Shown: in pieces, positions 1 through 7,733 of the stretch
Numbering within the stretch: the first letter of the stretch is position 1
Layout: every line of letters starts with the position of its first letter
Assembly (NCBI RefSeq): GCF_027947575.1
Contig: NZ_CP116256.1
Location: 3,658,001-3,722,000, forward strand
Direction of reading: 5' to 3'
Length of the DNA: 64,000 nt
Source of the DNA: Streptomyces rubrogriseus
Lineage (GTDB): Bacteria; Actinomycetota; Actinomycetes; Streptomycetales; Streptomycetaceae
Translations under genes and position numbers: made by a program
Notes under the pieces: model-generated
The model's input: only the letters and a program-made list of their open reading frames with translations
What the model was told of the DNA's origin: nothing
The model's database searches: none

Positions 1-509
1 CGCGCGAAGATCCGGCCGAGGTAGACGCCGAACGGATTGAACAGCACCGGGATGAAGACCGCCCAGAAGGTGTTGACCAGGCCGGCCTCGGAGGCCATCA
101 GGTACAGCGGCAGCGCCAGCACGGTCTGCGGCACCATCACCGCCGCGAGGACCAGGCCGAACAGCTTCTCCTTGTGCCGGAAGCGGTACTTGTCGAAGGC
201 GTAGCCGCAGGCCACGCTCACCAGCGCGCCGACCGCGGCGCCGATCACCGCGTACAGCAGGCTGTTGACGTACCAGCGGCCGTACAGCCCGCCGTCCATG
301 GCGAAGACGTCCTTGAGGTTCTGCACGAGGGAGAAGTCGCTCAGGGACAGCAGGTCGCTGCTGAACAGCGCGTCGCGGTTCTTGGTCGAGGCCAGCACCA
401 GCCACAGCACCGGCAGCAGGGTGTAGAGGACGGAGACGGCGACGACCACGTTGACGGTGGCACGGCCCAGCAGCTTCGGGCGGAGCAGGGAGCTGTCGGT
501 GGCGCTCAT
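1..509 (-). CDS. Carbohydrate ABC transporter permease (MalG type), 3' end outside window
   Basis: This is one of two inner-membrane permease subunits of a sugar importer of the CUT1 type. About 169 residues are visible, starting MSATDSSLLRPKLL. A first membrane segment lies at about residues 18-40, followed by a long outer loop and further hydrophobic segments. The conserved EAA loop lies beyond the window edge. The ATG start overlaps the stop of the upstream permease gene by four bases (ATGA), which indicates translational coupling. The preceding genes are the second permease and the solute-binding lipoprotein, so the order is binding protein, permease, permease. The substrate cannot be told from the sequence. 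Confidence 0.9.
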   Translation of the reverse strand, partial: MSATDSSLLRPKLLGRATVNVVVAVSVLYTLLPVLWLVLASTKNRDALFSSDLLSLSDFSLVQNLKDVFAMDGGLYGRWYVNSLLYAVIGAAVGALVSVACGYAFDKYRFRHKEKLFGLVLAAVMVPQTVLALPLYLMASEAGLVNTFWAVFIPVLFNPFGVYLGRIFA

Positions 510-1492
510 CGGGCCTCCTCGGAGTCGGCGCGGCTGGTGAAGCGGGTGACGCCGTAGGACAGGGCGATGGTGCACACCAGCAGGACCACCGAGGCGGCCG
601 CCGCGAGGCTGTAGTTGTTGCGGGTGAAGGCCGCGTCGTAGATGTACATGCTGGGCGAGAAGCGCGAGTTGATCATCGGGGAGGACTGGCTGAGCAGCAT
701 CGGCTCGGTGAACAGCTGGAGCGCCCAGATCAGAGTGAAGATCGAGACCATCACGATGGAGGCGCGTACCAGCGGCGTCTTGACCTGGAGCGCCGTGCGC
801 ACCGGTCCGGCGCCGTCGACGACGGACGCCTCGATCACCTCGCGCGGCACGGCCTGGAGGGCGGCGTAGAAGACCACCATGTTGTAGCCGAGGTTGCTCC
901 ACAGGGCGATGTTCACGATGGACGGGACCACGGTGTGCACGCCCAGGAAGTCGATCGTGATGTCGCCCTTGGCGAACAGTTCGATCACCGGGCTGATGCC
1001 GGGCGTGTACAGGTAGAGCCAGATCAGTGCCGCGATGATGCCGGGCACCGCGTGCGGCAGGAACAGGCCGAGTTGGGCGAGGCCGCGCAGCCGGACCACG
1101 CCCGAGTCGAGGAGCAGGGCGAGGACGAGCGCGCCCAGGACCATCAGGGGGATGTAGATCAGGCAGTACAGGGCGACCGTGCCGAGCCCGCCGAGGAAGG
1201 TGGGGTCGGTGAGCACGGCCGCGTACGAGCGCAGCCCGACGAAGACCTGGCGCTCCGGACCGAAGCCGAGACCGGGCTGGTCGTCGCTGAAGAAGCTGAG
1301 GTAGACGGCGGTGCCGACGGGGATCAGGAAGACGGTGACCAGCAGGGCGAAGAACGGCGTCATGAGGACGCCGGCTGCGGTCAGTTGACGGCGCTTGGCC
1401 GCTCTGCGGGCACGCGGGCCCGAGTCGGAGGGTGCCGGGGAGGCGGCGCGGGCGGCGCCGGCCGGCACCCGTGCGCGGGTGGTGGTGGTCAT
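506..1492 (-). CDS. Carbohydrate ABC transporter permease (MalF/UgpA type)
   Basis: The 328-residue partner permease has about six membrane helices, beginning near residue 42 after a basic, Pro/Ala-rich cytoplasmic tail. The EAA signature that contacts the ATPase is visible at about residues 221-241 (EAS, then DGAG, then TP). The ATG start was chosen because it begins the MTTTTRARVP tail 26 bases after the binding-protein gene; an open frame continues upstream only as a shadow of that gene. No ATPase gene is in the operon. This is usual in Streptomyces, where a shared ATPase (MsiK) often serves CUT1 importers; that link is family knowledge, not seen here. Confidence 0.93.
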   Translation of the reverse strand: MTTTTRARVPAGAARAASPAPSDSGPRARRAAKRRQLTAAGVLMTPFFALLVTVFLIPVGTAVYLSFFSDDQPGLGFGPERQVFVGLRSYAAVLTDPTFLGGLGTVALYCLIYIPLMVLGALVLALLLDSGVVRLRGLAQLGLFLPHAVPGIIAALIWLYLYTPGISPVIELFAKGDITIDFLGVHTVVPSIVNIALWSNLGYNMVVFYAALQAVPREVIEASVVDGAGPVRTALQVKTPLVRASIVMVSIFTLIWALQLFTEPMLLSQSSPMINSRFSPSMYIYDAAFTRNNYSLAAAASVVLLVCTIALSYGVTRFTSRADSEEAR

Positions 1493-1518
1493 GGGTGTGT
1501 CACCTGCCTTTCGTCGGC

Positions 1519-2850
1519 TCAGGTGCTGTGCTGGGTGGTGGACAGGCCCAGGGCCTTGAGGTCGGGCATGGTGCCCTCCTGCGCGGTGCGCAGCGACTCG
1601 ACGAGGCTGCCCTGTCCGCCGCCGACCCGGGCGAAGGAGTCCTGCATGACCTTCTGGGTGGCGCTCATCCGCGGGCCCCAGAGCCACTGGTCGCCGATCT
1701 TCTCGGCCTCCTGCTCGAACAGGGTGTAGATGTCCTGACCGCCGTAGTACGAGCGGTCGAAGGCCTCGCGGCCCACCGCGACCAGGCCGGGGGCGGCCGG
1801 GTACTGGCTGCTGGTGCCGCTGGAGAGCCGGGCGCGCAGGGAGTCGGGGTGGGAGACCTGCCACTCGATGAACTCCATGGCGGCCTCCGGGTGCTTGCTG
1901 TCCTGGGTGATCGCGAAGGTCGAGCCGCCGTGCGTGCCGGTCGAGGGGCTGCCGGTGTCCCACTGCGGCAGCGGCGCGATCCGCCACTGGCCCTTCTGCC
2001 CCGGCCGCGCGTTCATCTGGGCGCCCGCGTCCCAGGCGCCGGTGAGCCGGGTGAGGACCAGTCCGTTGCCGATCTGCGCGTCGGACTGCCTGCTCTCGAC
2101 GGCGTTCATGAAGACGTCGTCCCGGTCGATCAGACCCTGCCAGTACTCGCCGACCCGCCGGGAGGGCGCGTCGGCGAGGGAGACGTTCCAGGCGCCCTTC
2201 GAGGTGTCGAACCACTGGGCGCCCGCCTGCCACGCGTAGCACGCGAACTGCGTCATCCCGTCGGTCGGGAAGAGCACCAGCCGGCGGTCCGGCGCCTTGC
2301 GGTGCACCGTCGCCGCCTGCTCGGCGAACTCGTCCCAGGTGCGGGCGACGTCGAGCCCGTAGCGGTCGAACAGGTCGGCGCGGTAGTGCATCACCATGGG
2401 TTCGACGTCCAGCGGCACGGCGAACACCCGGCGTTCGAAGGTGGTCAGGCCGAGCGCCTGCGGCAGCAGCTTGCGGCGCAGGCCGTCGCTCATCAGATCG
2501 GTGATGTCCCGGGCGACGCCGTCGATGGCGAACCCCGGGACCTGCGGGTACTCCAGGGTGGCGACGTCGGGCGCGTTCCCGGCCCGGGCGGCGTTGCTGA
2601 GCTTGGCGTAGCCGCCCTGGCCCCCGGAGGGGATCTGCTGGAACTCCACCTGGACGTTGCGGTGGGTGCGGTTGAACGCGTCGACCACTTCCTGGCTGCC
2701 GCGCAGGGCGGACCAGAAGGTGATGCGGGTGGTGGTGCCCGTGCGGGCCGACGATGCGCCGTTCCCCCCGCTGCAGGCGCTCGCGGCTCCTGCAAGGGGT
2801 AGGGCGGTCATCGCGGCGAGCACGGAGCGACGGCTGGGTCGTCCGGGCAT
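1519..2850 (-). CDS. Extracellular sugar-binding lipoprotein of an ABC importer
   Basis: This 443-residue family 1 solute-binding protein would capture the sugar outside the cell and deliver it to the two downstream permeases. The start MPGRPSRRSV gives a proper signal: a twin-arginine-like stretch (PSRRSVLAAM), a hydrophobic core, and a lipobox ending in Cys26 (ASAC), followed by a Ser/Gly-rich linker. An in-frame ATG 19 codons upstream would put a long basic extension before the signal and is less likely. It is the first gene of the importer operon and lies just below the divergence-like operator repeat at the end of the regulator gene. Confidence 0.93.
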   Translation of the reverse strand: MPGRPSRRSVLAAMTALPLAGAASACSGGNGASSARTGTTTRITFWSALRGSQEVVDAFNRTHRNVQVEFQQIPSGGQGGYAKLSNAARAGNAPDVATLEYPQVPGFAIDGVARDITDLMSDGLRRKLLPQALGLTTFERRVFAVPLDVEPMVMHYRADLFDRYGLDVARTWDEFAEQAATVHRKAPDRRLVLFPTDGMTQFACYAWQAGAQWFDTSKGAWNVSLADAPSRRVGEYWQGLIDRDDVFMNAVESRQSDAQIGNGLVLTRLTGAWDAGAQMNARPGQKGQWRIAPLPQWDTGSPSTGTHGGSTFAITQDSKHPEAAMEFIEWQVSHPDSLRARLSSGTSSQYPAAPGLVAVGREAFDRSYYGGQDIYTLFEQEAEKIGDQWLWGPRMSATQKVMQDSFARVGGGQGSLVESLRTAQEGTMPDLKALGLSTTQHST

Positions 2851-2961
2851 GGCGCCTCCGCGGCTCCTGCGGGTCCGCGGGGGTGCGGACACGACTCTTC
2901 GAGACACCGGAATCCTGAACGCCCCGCGTCAAACGGTCAATAGATCGATCAGAAGAAAATG

Positions 2962-2977
2962 AAACGCTCAAACGCTC
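2962..2977. promoter_or_regulatory. Operator-like direct repeat upstream of the sugar importer
   Basis: Two adjacent copies of AAACGCTC form a 16-bp direct repeat that ends at the stop codon of the regulator gene, about 110 bases upstream of the binding-protein start. A 13/16 match, AATCGCTCAAACGAAC, is found on the opposite strand just upstream of the regulator gene. DeoR-type winged helices often bind direct repeats, so this is a candidate binding site for the adjacent regulator. Confidence 0.55.
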
Positions 2978-4082
2978 ATTCGTCGAGCGGTTCGGCCGAC
3001 CGGTCCGTCGAACCCCGCACCATCAGCCGCGGCAGCAGCTCGACCCGCCGGCCCGGCTGCCGGCCGCCGGGTGCCTCGGCCAGCCGCTGGAGCAGCAGTT
3101 CCGCCGCCGCGTGACCGACCTCGGTCTTGGGCGGCGACACGGCCGTCAGCGGGGGCGCGGCGAGACCGGCCACGACGTCGTCGTACGCGACCACCGAGCA
3201 GTCCTCCGGCACCCGCACCCCCTCCTCGGCGAGCCGCTGGACGACCATCAGCGCGTCCACGTCGCCGTGCAGCACCATCGCGGTCGCGCCCACCTTGCGC
3301 ATCAGCGCCGGCGGCTCGGCCGTCTCGTCCGCCGAATACGGTCCGTCGGCCCCGGCCTCCGGCGCGACCAGCGTCCAGGCCCACCGCTCCACGAGGGGAT
3401 GCGCCCCGGCGATCTCCGTGAAGGCGGCACGCAGTGAACGGGCGGTGGGGCTGTCGTGCCGGGTGGCGATCACGATCCGCCGGTGCCCGAGTCCCACCAG
3501 GTGCTCCACCGCCAGGTGTGCGCCGTACCAGTGGTCCGAGCAGACCGAGTCCAGGGCGTGCAGCGCGCTGCCGCGCCACGGGCGGCGCTCCATCAGCACC
3601 GTCGGCACCCCGGTCCCGGCCAGCCACTCGTGGTCGGCCTCCTCGTCGGCCCGGCCCCGCCAGCGCGGTGCGATCAGCAGCCCGTCCGCGCCGTCCGCCA
3701 GCGCCCGCTCCACCAGCGGGCGTTCGGCGCCGGACGCCTGCGGCGCGAGGTGCAGGGCCATGCGCACCCCGGCCCGCTCCAGGACCGTCCGGGCCCCGTG
3801 CAGGGTCTCGGTCAGGTAGGAGTGCCGTACGGGCACCACCACGGCCACCCGGTCCCCGCCCGCCGGGACCGGATCGTGGGCCGTCTCCCGGGCCGGCAGC
3901 GTCGACCGCACGACACCGTGCCCGCGGCTCAGCCTGCCCTCGCGCGTCAGCTCCTCGACGTCCCGGCGCACGGTGACCACCGAGACCTGCAACTCGTCGG
4001 CGAGGTCACGCACCCGCGCGGTACCGCGCGCCTGGACCGCCGCCAGTATCCGCTGGCGCCTGAGATCGACCGGCTCCCGCAT
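2976..4082 (-). CDS. Transcriptional regulator: DeoR-type HTH fused to LacI-type sugar-binding domain
   Basis: The 368-residue protein has a DeoR-like winged helix at residues 5-58 (DLRRQRILAAVQ, then VSVVTVRRDVEEL). This is joined to a LacI/periplasmic-binding type effector domain from about residue 75 to 350. Such hybrids repress sugar-uptake operons and release DNA on binding the sugar. It lies upstream of the importer on the same strand. The ATG is followed directly by the HTH, so the start is well supported. Related operator-like sites flank the gene, which suggests autoregulation together with control of the importer. The inducing sugar is unknown. Confidence 0.9.
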   Translation of the reverse strand: MREPVDLRRQRILAAVQARGTARVRDLADELQVSVVTVRRDVEELTREGRLSRGHGVVRSTLPARETAHDPVPAGGDRVAVVVPVRHSYLTETLHGARTVLERAGVRMALHLAPQASGAERPLVERALADGADGLLIAPRWRGRADEEADHEWLAGTGVPTVLMERRPWRGSALHALDSVCSDHWYGAHLAVEHLVGLGHRRIVIATRHDSPTARSLRAAFTEIAGAHPLVERWAWTLVAPEAGADGPYSADETAEPPALMRKVGATAMVLHGDVDALMVVQRLAEEGVRVPEDCSVVAYDDVVAGLAAPPLTAVSPPKTEVGHAAAELLLQRLAEAPGGRQPGRRVELLPRLMVRGSTDRSAEPLDE

Positions 4083-4103
4083 CAGGTCTCCCCACCCGTG
4101 AAT

Positions 4104-4119
4104 GTTCGTTTGAGCGATT
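4104..4119. promoter_or_regulatory. Operator-like site upstream of the DeoR/LacI regulator
   Basis: Read on the minus strand the site is AATCGCTCAAACGAAC. It shares 13 of 16 bases with the AAACGCTC direct repeat upstream of the importer. It lies 22 bases upstream of the regulator start, where an autoregulatory operator would be expected. Confidence 0.5.
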
Positions 4120-4161
4120 CCGCGCCATCATAACGATCGCTCGCACCGGGTGCCGGTGTCC

Positions 4162-4464
4162 CTACGGTTCCGGGTCGGCGAGGAGGGGGCCCAGCGGGCC
4201 CAGGTCGAGGTTCAGGTCGGAGCGGCTCAGGCCGTGCTGGGCGCACAGGTCGTCCATGCGCTCGTCGAGCAGCATGAGCGCCGTGCCGAGCCGGTCCTCC
4301 TGCTCCGCGCTCAGCGTCCCCTCGTCGAAGCGGCGCACGGCCTGGCGTTCCATGAGCTGGCGCAGCAGTTCCACCACGGTGAGGACCAGCGCGGCCAGGT
4401 CGTTGGTCACCCGCTCGGGATCCAGGTCGAGGGCATGGGCGGCACGGTCGCGGGGCGCGGTCAC
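4162..4464 (-). CDS. gvpK: Gas vesicle protein GvpK
   Basis: The 100-residue protein matches the GvpK family, an accessory protein needed for gas-vesicle formation in other organisms. The core reads NDLAALVLTVVELLRQLMERQA, then an acidic segment (LSAEQEDRLG) and LLDERMDDLCAQHGL, mostly helical. It is the last gene of the gvp operon and its GTG start overlaps the stop of gvpS (GTGA), indicating coupling. The order gvpO-A-F-G-Y-Z-J-L-S-K is the one I recall for Streptomyces. Its exact role in Streptomyces, which are not known to float, is unclear. Confidence 0.95.
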   Translation of the reverse strand: MTAPRDRAAHALDLDPERVTNDLAALVLTVVELLRQLMERQAVRRFDEGTLSAEQEDRLGTALMLLDERMDDLCAQHGLSRSDLNLDLGPLGPLLADPEP

Positions 4465-4709
4465 AGCGGCCCGCTGTCCGGCCAGGGAGCGGGCACCCGC
4501 TCGTTCACGGACGACAGCAGCGCGTGCAGGGAGATCCGCACCAGGGGCACGTCCGCGATGGCCAGGACCAGGTCGCCGCTGACCACGACCCCGGTCGCCA
4601 GCACCCGGTCCAGCAGGTCGACCAGGGGCACACCGACCGGTGCGCAGGCCTCCGGTCCGCCCCAGGGCACGGGAGCGGGGCCCGGCGTACGGGTGTCCGG
4701 GACGGTCAT
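4461..4709 (-). CDS. gvpS: Gas vesicle structural-family protein GvpS
   Basis: This 82-residue member of the GvpA/GvpJ fold carries the hallmark LVDLLDRVLATGVVVSGDLV followed by VPLVRISLHALL at residues 29-66. The family forms or nucleates the gas-vesicle shell. A Pro-rich N-terminal tail of about 27 residues precedes the core. The ATG start overlaps the stop of gvpL (ATGA), and its own stop overlaps the gvpK start. Its position between gvpL and gvpK identifies it as gvpS rather than the main shell protein gvpA. Confidence 0.92.
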   Translation of the reverse strand: MTVPDTRTPGPAPVPWGGPEACAPVGVPLVDLLDRVLATGVVVSGDLVLAIADVPLVRISLHALLSSVNERVPAPWPDSGPL

Positions 4710-5548
4710 GAAGGGGTCTCCTGGTCCGGGGCCGGCCGCGGGTCCTCGTCCCAGCGGGCGAAGGAGTACGGGATCCACGGGCCCGAGGCCTCCACCCGCA
4801 CGCCCGGAAGCGGCCGGTCGGCGGTGAACCGCGCCAGGGCGGCGGTGAAGTCGGCGCGCCGAGCGTCCTCCACCAGGTAGGCGACGTTGAGCAGTTGCGG
4901 GTCTCGACGGCCCGTCAGCCGCTCGCTCTGCGGGCGGTGCCGCGTCGCGGCGACCGCGTGGGACCGCAGTGCCGCGTCGACGGCCTCCGCCTCGGCCAGC
5001 GCCCTGCCGTGCGCACCCTGCCGCTCCCGCCGCCGTGCGCTGGCCCGGCTGAGGTAGGCGCGGCCACCGCTGCCCGGCCCGGCGCGGGTACCGGCGTCCG
5101 CGGGGGCCTCGGGCGCGGCCTCGGAGGCGTGCACCTTCACCGCCCACTCCGTACGGTCCCGGAGACGCGCGAGCAGCGTGTCCAGCACCGGCCGCCGGGC
5201 GGCCACCGCCAGCTCCGCGGTCCGGTCGCCGCGGTACAGGGTCGCCATCGGCAGCGGCACGACGGGGCCCCGCCCGGCCGCGGCCTCGACGCCCCGGTGA
5301 TGGGCGCGGGCGCAGCGCTCCAGGTCCTCGGGCCGGTTGAGACGCTCGGTCAGCGCCTCCTCGCCGAACAGGGCGGCGGGGACGTCCTGCACGACCAGGC
5401 ACAGGTCGCCCGCGCGCAGCACGCGCAGCGCGCCGCCCTCCTCGTGCCCCCTCGCCGCGGCCAGCCCCGCGGGGTCCGGCGGGGTCCGGGTGACGGCGAA
5501 CGCGCACACCAGTGCGGGGGCCGCCGGTCCGGCGGCGGACGCGCTCAT
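4706..5548 (-). CDS. gvpL: Gas vesicle protein GvpL (GvpL/GvpF family)
   Basis: The 280-residue GvpL/F-family protein is a paralogue of GvpF in the same operon. Family members are accessory proteins that bind the shell protein during assembly. Visible family features include LVCAFAVTR near the N terminus, VVPLPMATLY in the middle and LLNVAYLVEDARRADFTAALARF near the C terminus. An Ala/Gly/Arg-rich insertion lies at roughly residues 140-170. The start MSASAAGPAAPALV was chosen because it follows gvpJ with an ATGA overlap; longer in-frame extensions run through gvpJ and are implausible. Confidence 0.93.
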   Translation of the reverse strand: MSASAAGPAAPALVCAFAVTRTPPDPAGLAAARGHEEGGALRVLRAGDLCLVVQDVPAALFGEEALTERLNRPEDLERCARAHHRGVEAAAGRGPVVPLPMATLYRGDRTAELAVAARRPVLDTLLARLRDRTEWAVKVHASEAAPEAPADAGTRAGPGSGGRAYLSRASARRRERQGAHGRALAEAEAVDAALRSHAVAATRHRPQSERLTGRRDPQLLNVAYLVEDARRADFTAALARFTADRPLPGVRVEASGPWIPYSFARWDEDPRPAPDQETPS

Positions 5549-5889
5549 CGCACCGCTCCCGTCGTCTCCCCGGCCGCCCCCTCCAGGGCGTCCAGACGCT
5601 CCCGCAGCCGCGCGTTCTCCTCGGCGAGCGCGTCCCGCGCGGCCCGGGACGACAGCGCGGGGTCGGTCTCCCACCAGTCGATGCCCGCCTTCTTCGCGGT
5701 GTCCACGGAGGCGATGAACAACCGCAGCCTGATCGTCAGCAGTTCGATGTCGAGCAGGTCGATCTTGATGTCGCCGGCGATGACGATGCCTTTGTCGAGG
5801 ACGCGTTCGAGGAGGTCGGCCAGGCTCCCGGAGGGCGGCCCGTAGGGCTCGGTCTCCTGGCCCGGGTACCGGTGGTCGAGGTCGGTCAC
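5545..5889 (-). CDS. gvpJ: Gas vesicle protein GvpJ
   Basis: The 114-residue GvpA-fold protein has the core LADLLERVLDKGIVIAGDIKIDLLDIELLTIRLRLFIASV at about residues 23-62. A helical C-terminal extension rich in Glu and Arg (AEENARLRERLDALEG) looks like a short coiled coil. That extension and its place between gvpZ and gvpL identify it as gvpJ, a minor shell or initiation component in other systems. The start is GTG, preceded by GGGGAG at good spacing on the minus strand. Its stop overlaps gvpL. Confidence 0.93.
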   Translation of the reverse strand: MTDLDHRYPGQETEPYGPPSGSLADLLERVLDKGIVIAGDIKIDLLDIELLTIRLRLFIASVDTAKKAGIDWWETDPALSSRAARDALAEENARLRERLDALEGAAGETTGAVR

Positions 5890-5913
5890 CGCGTACTCCC
5901 CGCGGCGGCGTCG

Positions 5914-6906
5914 TCAGCGACGCCGACGGGCACGTTCCTCGTCCTCGTCCTCGTCGTCATCCTCGTCCTGGTCCTCGTCGTCGTACTCGTCGCCGTCCTC
6001 GTCCGCATACGGCTCCTCCTCGTCCGGCTCCTCCTCGTCGTACTCACCAGCCTCGTCTTCCTCGTCGTCCTCGTACTCGTCCGCCGCGTCCTCGTCCTCC
6101 TCCAGCGCCTCCTCGTGGCTCTTGACGACCTCTCCGTCGCGGATCTCGCCGCGCCAGCCCTCGATCTCCTCGGCGTCCGCCATGGTCACGTGCCGCGCGA
6201 AGTGCTTCAGATCCAGCCGCAGCCGCCGGCCCTGGGCGCGCCAGAGGTTGCCGGTCTTCTCGAAGAAGCCCGCCGGGTAGTACTCGACGACCACGACGAC
6301 ACGGGTCAGCCGGGGCGCCAGCTCGTGGAAGGTGACGACTCCGTTGGTACTGCCCTTGGCGCCCTCGGAGGTCCAGACGATCCGCTGGTCGGGGATCTGC
6401 TCCTGGACGGTCGCCTTCCAACTGCGGGTCGAGAAGGCGATCTTGGCTGTCCAGTCCGTGGTCACCTCGTCGTGGGGGCTGACGCTCTGCACGCCCTTGG
6501 TGAAGTCGCTGAAGTCCTGGAGCTGCGTCCACTGGTCGTAGACGGTGCGCAGGGGGACGCCGATGTCCACGGTCTCCATGATGTGCGTCGCCTTGACGCT
6601 GCCGCCGCCCTTGGAGCTGCCGGATCCGCCCTTGGAGCCACCGGATCCGCCGTTGGAACCACCGGATCCGCTCTTGGAACCGTCGGACCCGTTCCGAGAA
6701 CCACCGGAACCGCCCTTGGAACCACCGGTCCCACCCTTGGCGCCACCGCCGTCGGCCGACTCGGTCAGGCGGTCGGTCAGCGAGCCGAGCCGGTCCCCCG
6801 CCCTGCCGACGAGTCCGTGCCCCGCGGCGGACAGGTAGCCGCCCAGGGCGTCCTTGAGGTCGCCGAGCGGGGACGGTCCGCCGTCGCCCTTCCGGTCGGG
6901 GGTCAT
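5914..6906 (-). CDS. gvpZ: Gas-vesicle-cluster SRPBCC protein GvpZ
   Basis: The 330-residue protein has three parts. An N-terminal helical segment covers residues 1-48. A Gly/Ser/Lys repeat linker covers about residues 50-105. A START/SRPBCC (polyketide cyclase/dehydrase-like) domain covers about residues 108-245 (TVYDQWTQLQDFSDFTKGV, then RVVVVVEYYPAGFFEKTG). The C-terminal 75 residues are extremely acidic, made almost wholly of Asp and Glu with Tyr, and end in a basic ARRRR. SRPBCC domains bind hydrophobic ligands; the role in gas vesicles is unknown. The ATG start overlaps the gvpY stop by four bases. Both low-complexity regions look intrinsically disordered. Confidence 0.88.
   Translation of the reverse strand: MTPDRKGDGGPSPLGDLKDALGGYLSAAGHGLVGRAGDRLGSLTDRLTESADGGGAKGGTGGSKGGSGGSRNGSDGSKSGSGGSNGGSGGSKGGSGSSKGGGSVKATHIMETVDIGVPLRTVYDQWTQLQDFSDFTKGVQSVSPHDEVTTDWTAKIAFSTRSWKATVQEQIPDQRIVWTSEGAKGSTNGVVTFHELAPRLTRVVVVVEYYPAGFFEKTGNLWRAQGRRLRLDLKHFARHVTMADAEEIEGWRGEIRDGEVVKSHEEALEEDEDAADEYEDDEEDEAGEYDEEEPDEEEPYADEDGDEYDDEDQDEDDDEDEDEERARRRR
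6604..6745. repeat. In-frame degenerate tandem repeat encoding a Gly-Ser-Lys linker in gvpZ
   Basis: Repeated units containing CCACCGGATCC and close variants encode GGSGGS/GGSKGGS modules between the N-terminal helix and the SRPBCC domain of GvpZ. Unit length is about 12-21 bases. The repeats stay in frame, so this is a variable-length protein linker rather than a CRISPR array or mobile element. Confidence 0.75.
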
Positions 6907-7454
6907 GCCCGCTCACCCCCGCGCCGGGCGGCCGGACCGGCCGTCCGCTTCCCCGGCGCCGCCTTCTTGGCGGCCGTCTTCTTCGCGGCCTTCTTCACGG
7001 GCGGTGCCGCCTTGCGCGGAGCGGCCTTCTTGGCCGTCTTCCGGGGCGCTGCCGGCGCGGGCCGCCGGTCTTCGGCCCGGTCCTCCTCGTCGAAGTAGGC
7101 GTCCTCGTCCCAGGTCTCGTCGCCGCCGTCGTCCCGTCGGCCCTCGCCGGTGAGTACGTCGGTACGGTCGCGGAGCGTGTCCGCGAGGGTGGTGAGCCGC
7201 CGGTTCGCCGCGGCGGTGACGGCCGCGCGTCCGGCGGTCAGCAGCTCGCCCCGGACCTGGTCGGTCAACTCCTGGAACTGCGGCGCACGTTGCAGACTGC
7301 CCAGCCCCTGGCCGAGTACCTGGCCGGGGGAGAGGCCGACACGTCGGCCCACCAGGTAGGAGCCGACCGCGAAGGCGAGTTTGGCCTTCTTGGTGCGCCC
7401 CAGGAGATAGCCGCCCGCCACGGCAGCCGCCATGGCCGTCCTGCTGTCGTTCAT
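6903..7454 (-). CDS. gvpY: Gas-vesicle-cluster protein GvpY
   Basis: The 183-residue protein begins MNDSRTAMAAAVAGGYLLGRTKKAKLAFAVGSYLVGRR, a Gly/Ala-rich amphipathic or membrane-associated segment. A helical middle region and a Lys/Ala/Pro-rich tail from about residue 135 (KKAAPRKAAPPVKKAAKKTA) resemble histone H1-like tails. In Streptomyces clusters the gene at this place, between gvpG and gvpZ, is called gvpY; no biochemical function is known. The start ATG overlaps the gvpG stop, and its stop overlaps the gvpZ start. The basic tail could pair with the very acidic tail of GvpZ; that is inference. Confidence 0.85.
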   Translation of the reverse strand: MNDSRTAMAAAVAGGYLLGRTKKAKLAFAVGSYLVGRRVGLSPGQVLGQGLGSLQRAPQFQELTDQVRGELLTAGRAAVTAAANRRLTTLADTLRDRTDVLTGEGRRDDGGDETWDEDAYFDEEDRAEDRRPAPAAPRKTAKKAAPRKAAPPVKKAAKKTAAKKAAPGKRTAGPAARRGGERA

Positions 7455-7729
7455 AGGTGTCGTCTCCGCGCTTGATTCGTAGGGGTCGTAGGACCGGTGG
7501 ACCCGGCCGGGCGTTCGAGGAGGGTGAGGAGGCGCTCCTCCTCCCGTTCGAAGGCCGCCTCGTCGATGGCGCCGTCGTCCAGGGCCCGGTTGAGTGCGGC
7601 CAGCCGCGCCTGTACGGCGCGTGGGTCGTGGGCCTGGCGCCTGGCCTCCTGGAGCAGGTGGTCGGCGATCCACGCCGTGCCGCGCACCGGCGCGAGGGGC
7701 AGCAGGAGGAGACCGCTCACGATGCCCAC
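7451..7729 (-). CDS. gvpG: Gas vesicle protein GvpG
   Basis: The 92-residue GvpG-family accessory protein starts with a hydrophobic segment (GIVSGLLLLPLAPVRGTAWIADHLLQEA). It continues with the family's LARLNRALDDGAIDEAAFEREEERLL-like helical region, in which two short acidic helices resemble a short-C-terminal-domain (SHOCT-like) motif. The start is GTG. The gene lies four bases downstream of gvpF and overlaps gvpY, consistent with a single operon. Confidence 0.9.
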   Translation of the reverse strand: MGIVSGLLLLPLAPVRGTAWIADHLLQEARRQAHDPRAVQARLAALNRALDDGAIDEAAFEREEERLLTLLERPAGSTGPTTPTNQARRRHL

Positions 7730-7733
7730 GCCG

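Noticed and set aside
6604..6745. Repeats resembling a short CRISPR or satellite array
   Set aside because: The units stay in frame and encode the Gly/Ser/Lys linker of GvpZ; spacing is irregular and there are no spacers.
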